The notes beneath the pieces are model-generated. The model searched no databases. It saw nothing but the letters and a program-made list of their open reading frames with translations, and was not told the DNA's origin. A DNA stretch of 14,487 bases from Bacillota bacterium. Its GTDB lineage: Bacteria > Bacillota > Bacilli > Bacillales > Bacillaceae_J. Below, piece after piece: positions 14,045 through 14,487 of this stretch. Position 1 is the stretch's first letter. Each line of letters opens with the position of its first letter. The translations under genes and the position numbers were made by a program. The DNA lies in NCBI GenBank assembly GCA_023457235.1, contig JAEWMK010000148.1:1-14487 (forward strand), given 5' to 3'.

Positions 14045-14487
14045 CTATTCTCTATAATTTTTTAGTGTCTTTCTATAGACTAACTCTGTATCCGCAATCA
14101 TCTTGTCAATAGAAAAGAGAGTTTCAACACGGCTACGTGCATTCATTTTTAAATCTACAAGCAGCTTGGAGTTCACCAGTAATTCTTTTATGATCTCAGA
14201 TAATTGAATTGCGTTCTCAGATTCAAAGATAAAACCGGAAACAGCATGCTCTATCTGCTCGGTCATACCTCCTACATCCGACACAATAGGGACACAGCCT
14301 GACGCCATGGCTTCTAGGACGGAAAACGGAAAATTTTCAGCCCTGGATGGCTGCACAAAAATATCCGCTTCAGCTAACTCAGTTGCCAAAACCGCCCTAG
14401 AAAGGTGCCCGCAAAATTGAACAGGCAATTGATATTCATGAGCCATTGTTTCCAAACGTATTCGTTCGGGCCCATCACCGCAAATAC
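14045..14487 (-). CDS. Family 4 glycosyltransferase, C-terminal part (start outside window)
   Basis: The frame is open to the right edge, so only about 147 C-terminal residues are present. Beyond the first possible start codon (TTG at 14455) the frame still reads ICGDGPERIR, a typical mid-protein GT4 segment, which shows the true start lies outside. Further on, ENFPFSVLE (E-x7-E) and AMASGCVPIVSDVGGMTE mark the donor-binding site, and a C-terminal helix ends in VYRKTLKNYRE. Many positions match the neighbouring GT4 (12883-14022), for example QPSRxENxPFSxLEAMAxGC and VGGM. It is the upstream gene of the leftward pair. Confidence 0.88.
   Translation of the reverse strand, partial: ICGDGPERIRLETMAHEYQLPVQFCGHLSRAVLATELAEADIFVQPSRAENFPFSVLEAMASGCVPIVSDVGGMTEQIEHAVSGFIFESENAIQLSEIIKELLVNSKLLVDLKMNARSRVETLFSIDKMIADTELVYRKTLKNYRE

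Overview
The window looks like a chromosomal segment from an endospore-forming Bacillaceae species. It begins with the 5' end of a 16S rRNA gene (minus strand) with a Bacillus-type leader and tandem promoters. It then carries a sporulation/germination block in an order I recall from Bacillus subtilis: pdaB (+), kbaA (-), gerD (+), salA/mrp-type ATPase (-), cwlD (-), ybaK (-). Low GC, strong AGGAGG-type ribosome binding sites and sigma-E/sigma-G-like promoters fit this. I do not assign a species; the short 16S piece points to Bacillaceae outside the B. subtilis group.

Layout. 1-105: 16S rRNA start. 106-404: rrn leader (hairpin, boxA-like element) and two or three stacked promoters, read leftwards. 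405-632: small unnamed gene. 753-5356: the spore block; its convergent pairs are separated by symmetric hairpin terminators. 5357-5654: AT-rich divergent intergenic region with three imperfect direct repeats. 5655-7781: a 708-aa protein made almost entirely of 29 short repeats, with a beta-rich C-terminal domain. 7946-12846: rightward cluster of a GT2-TPR glycosyltransferase, a GT4 enzyme with a long C-terminal extension, a second GT4 enzyme overlapping it by 4 nt, and an FkbM-family methyltransferase. 12883-14487: two further GT4 enzymes on the opposite strand, the last cut by the window edge.

How it may work together. The left half makes, modifies and germinates spores: PdaB and CwlD act on spore peptidoglycan, GerD in nutrient germination, and KbaA and SalA in regulation of sporulation and stationary phase. 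The right half occupies the place where, in B. subtilis, ybaK is followed by ybaJ and rpsI/rplM, so it looks like an accessory insertion beside core genes. The combination of a long repetitive, probably surface-exposed protein with five glycosyltransferases and a sugar-type O-methyltransferase suggests a glycoprotein locus, possibly a spore-surface filament. That functional link is inference from gene adjacency and protein architecture; no substrate, sugar or localisation can be read from the sequence.
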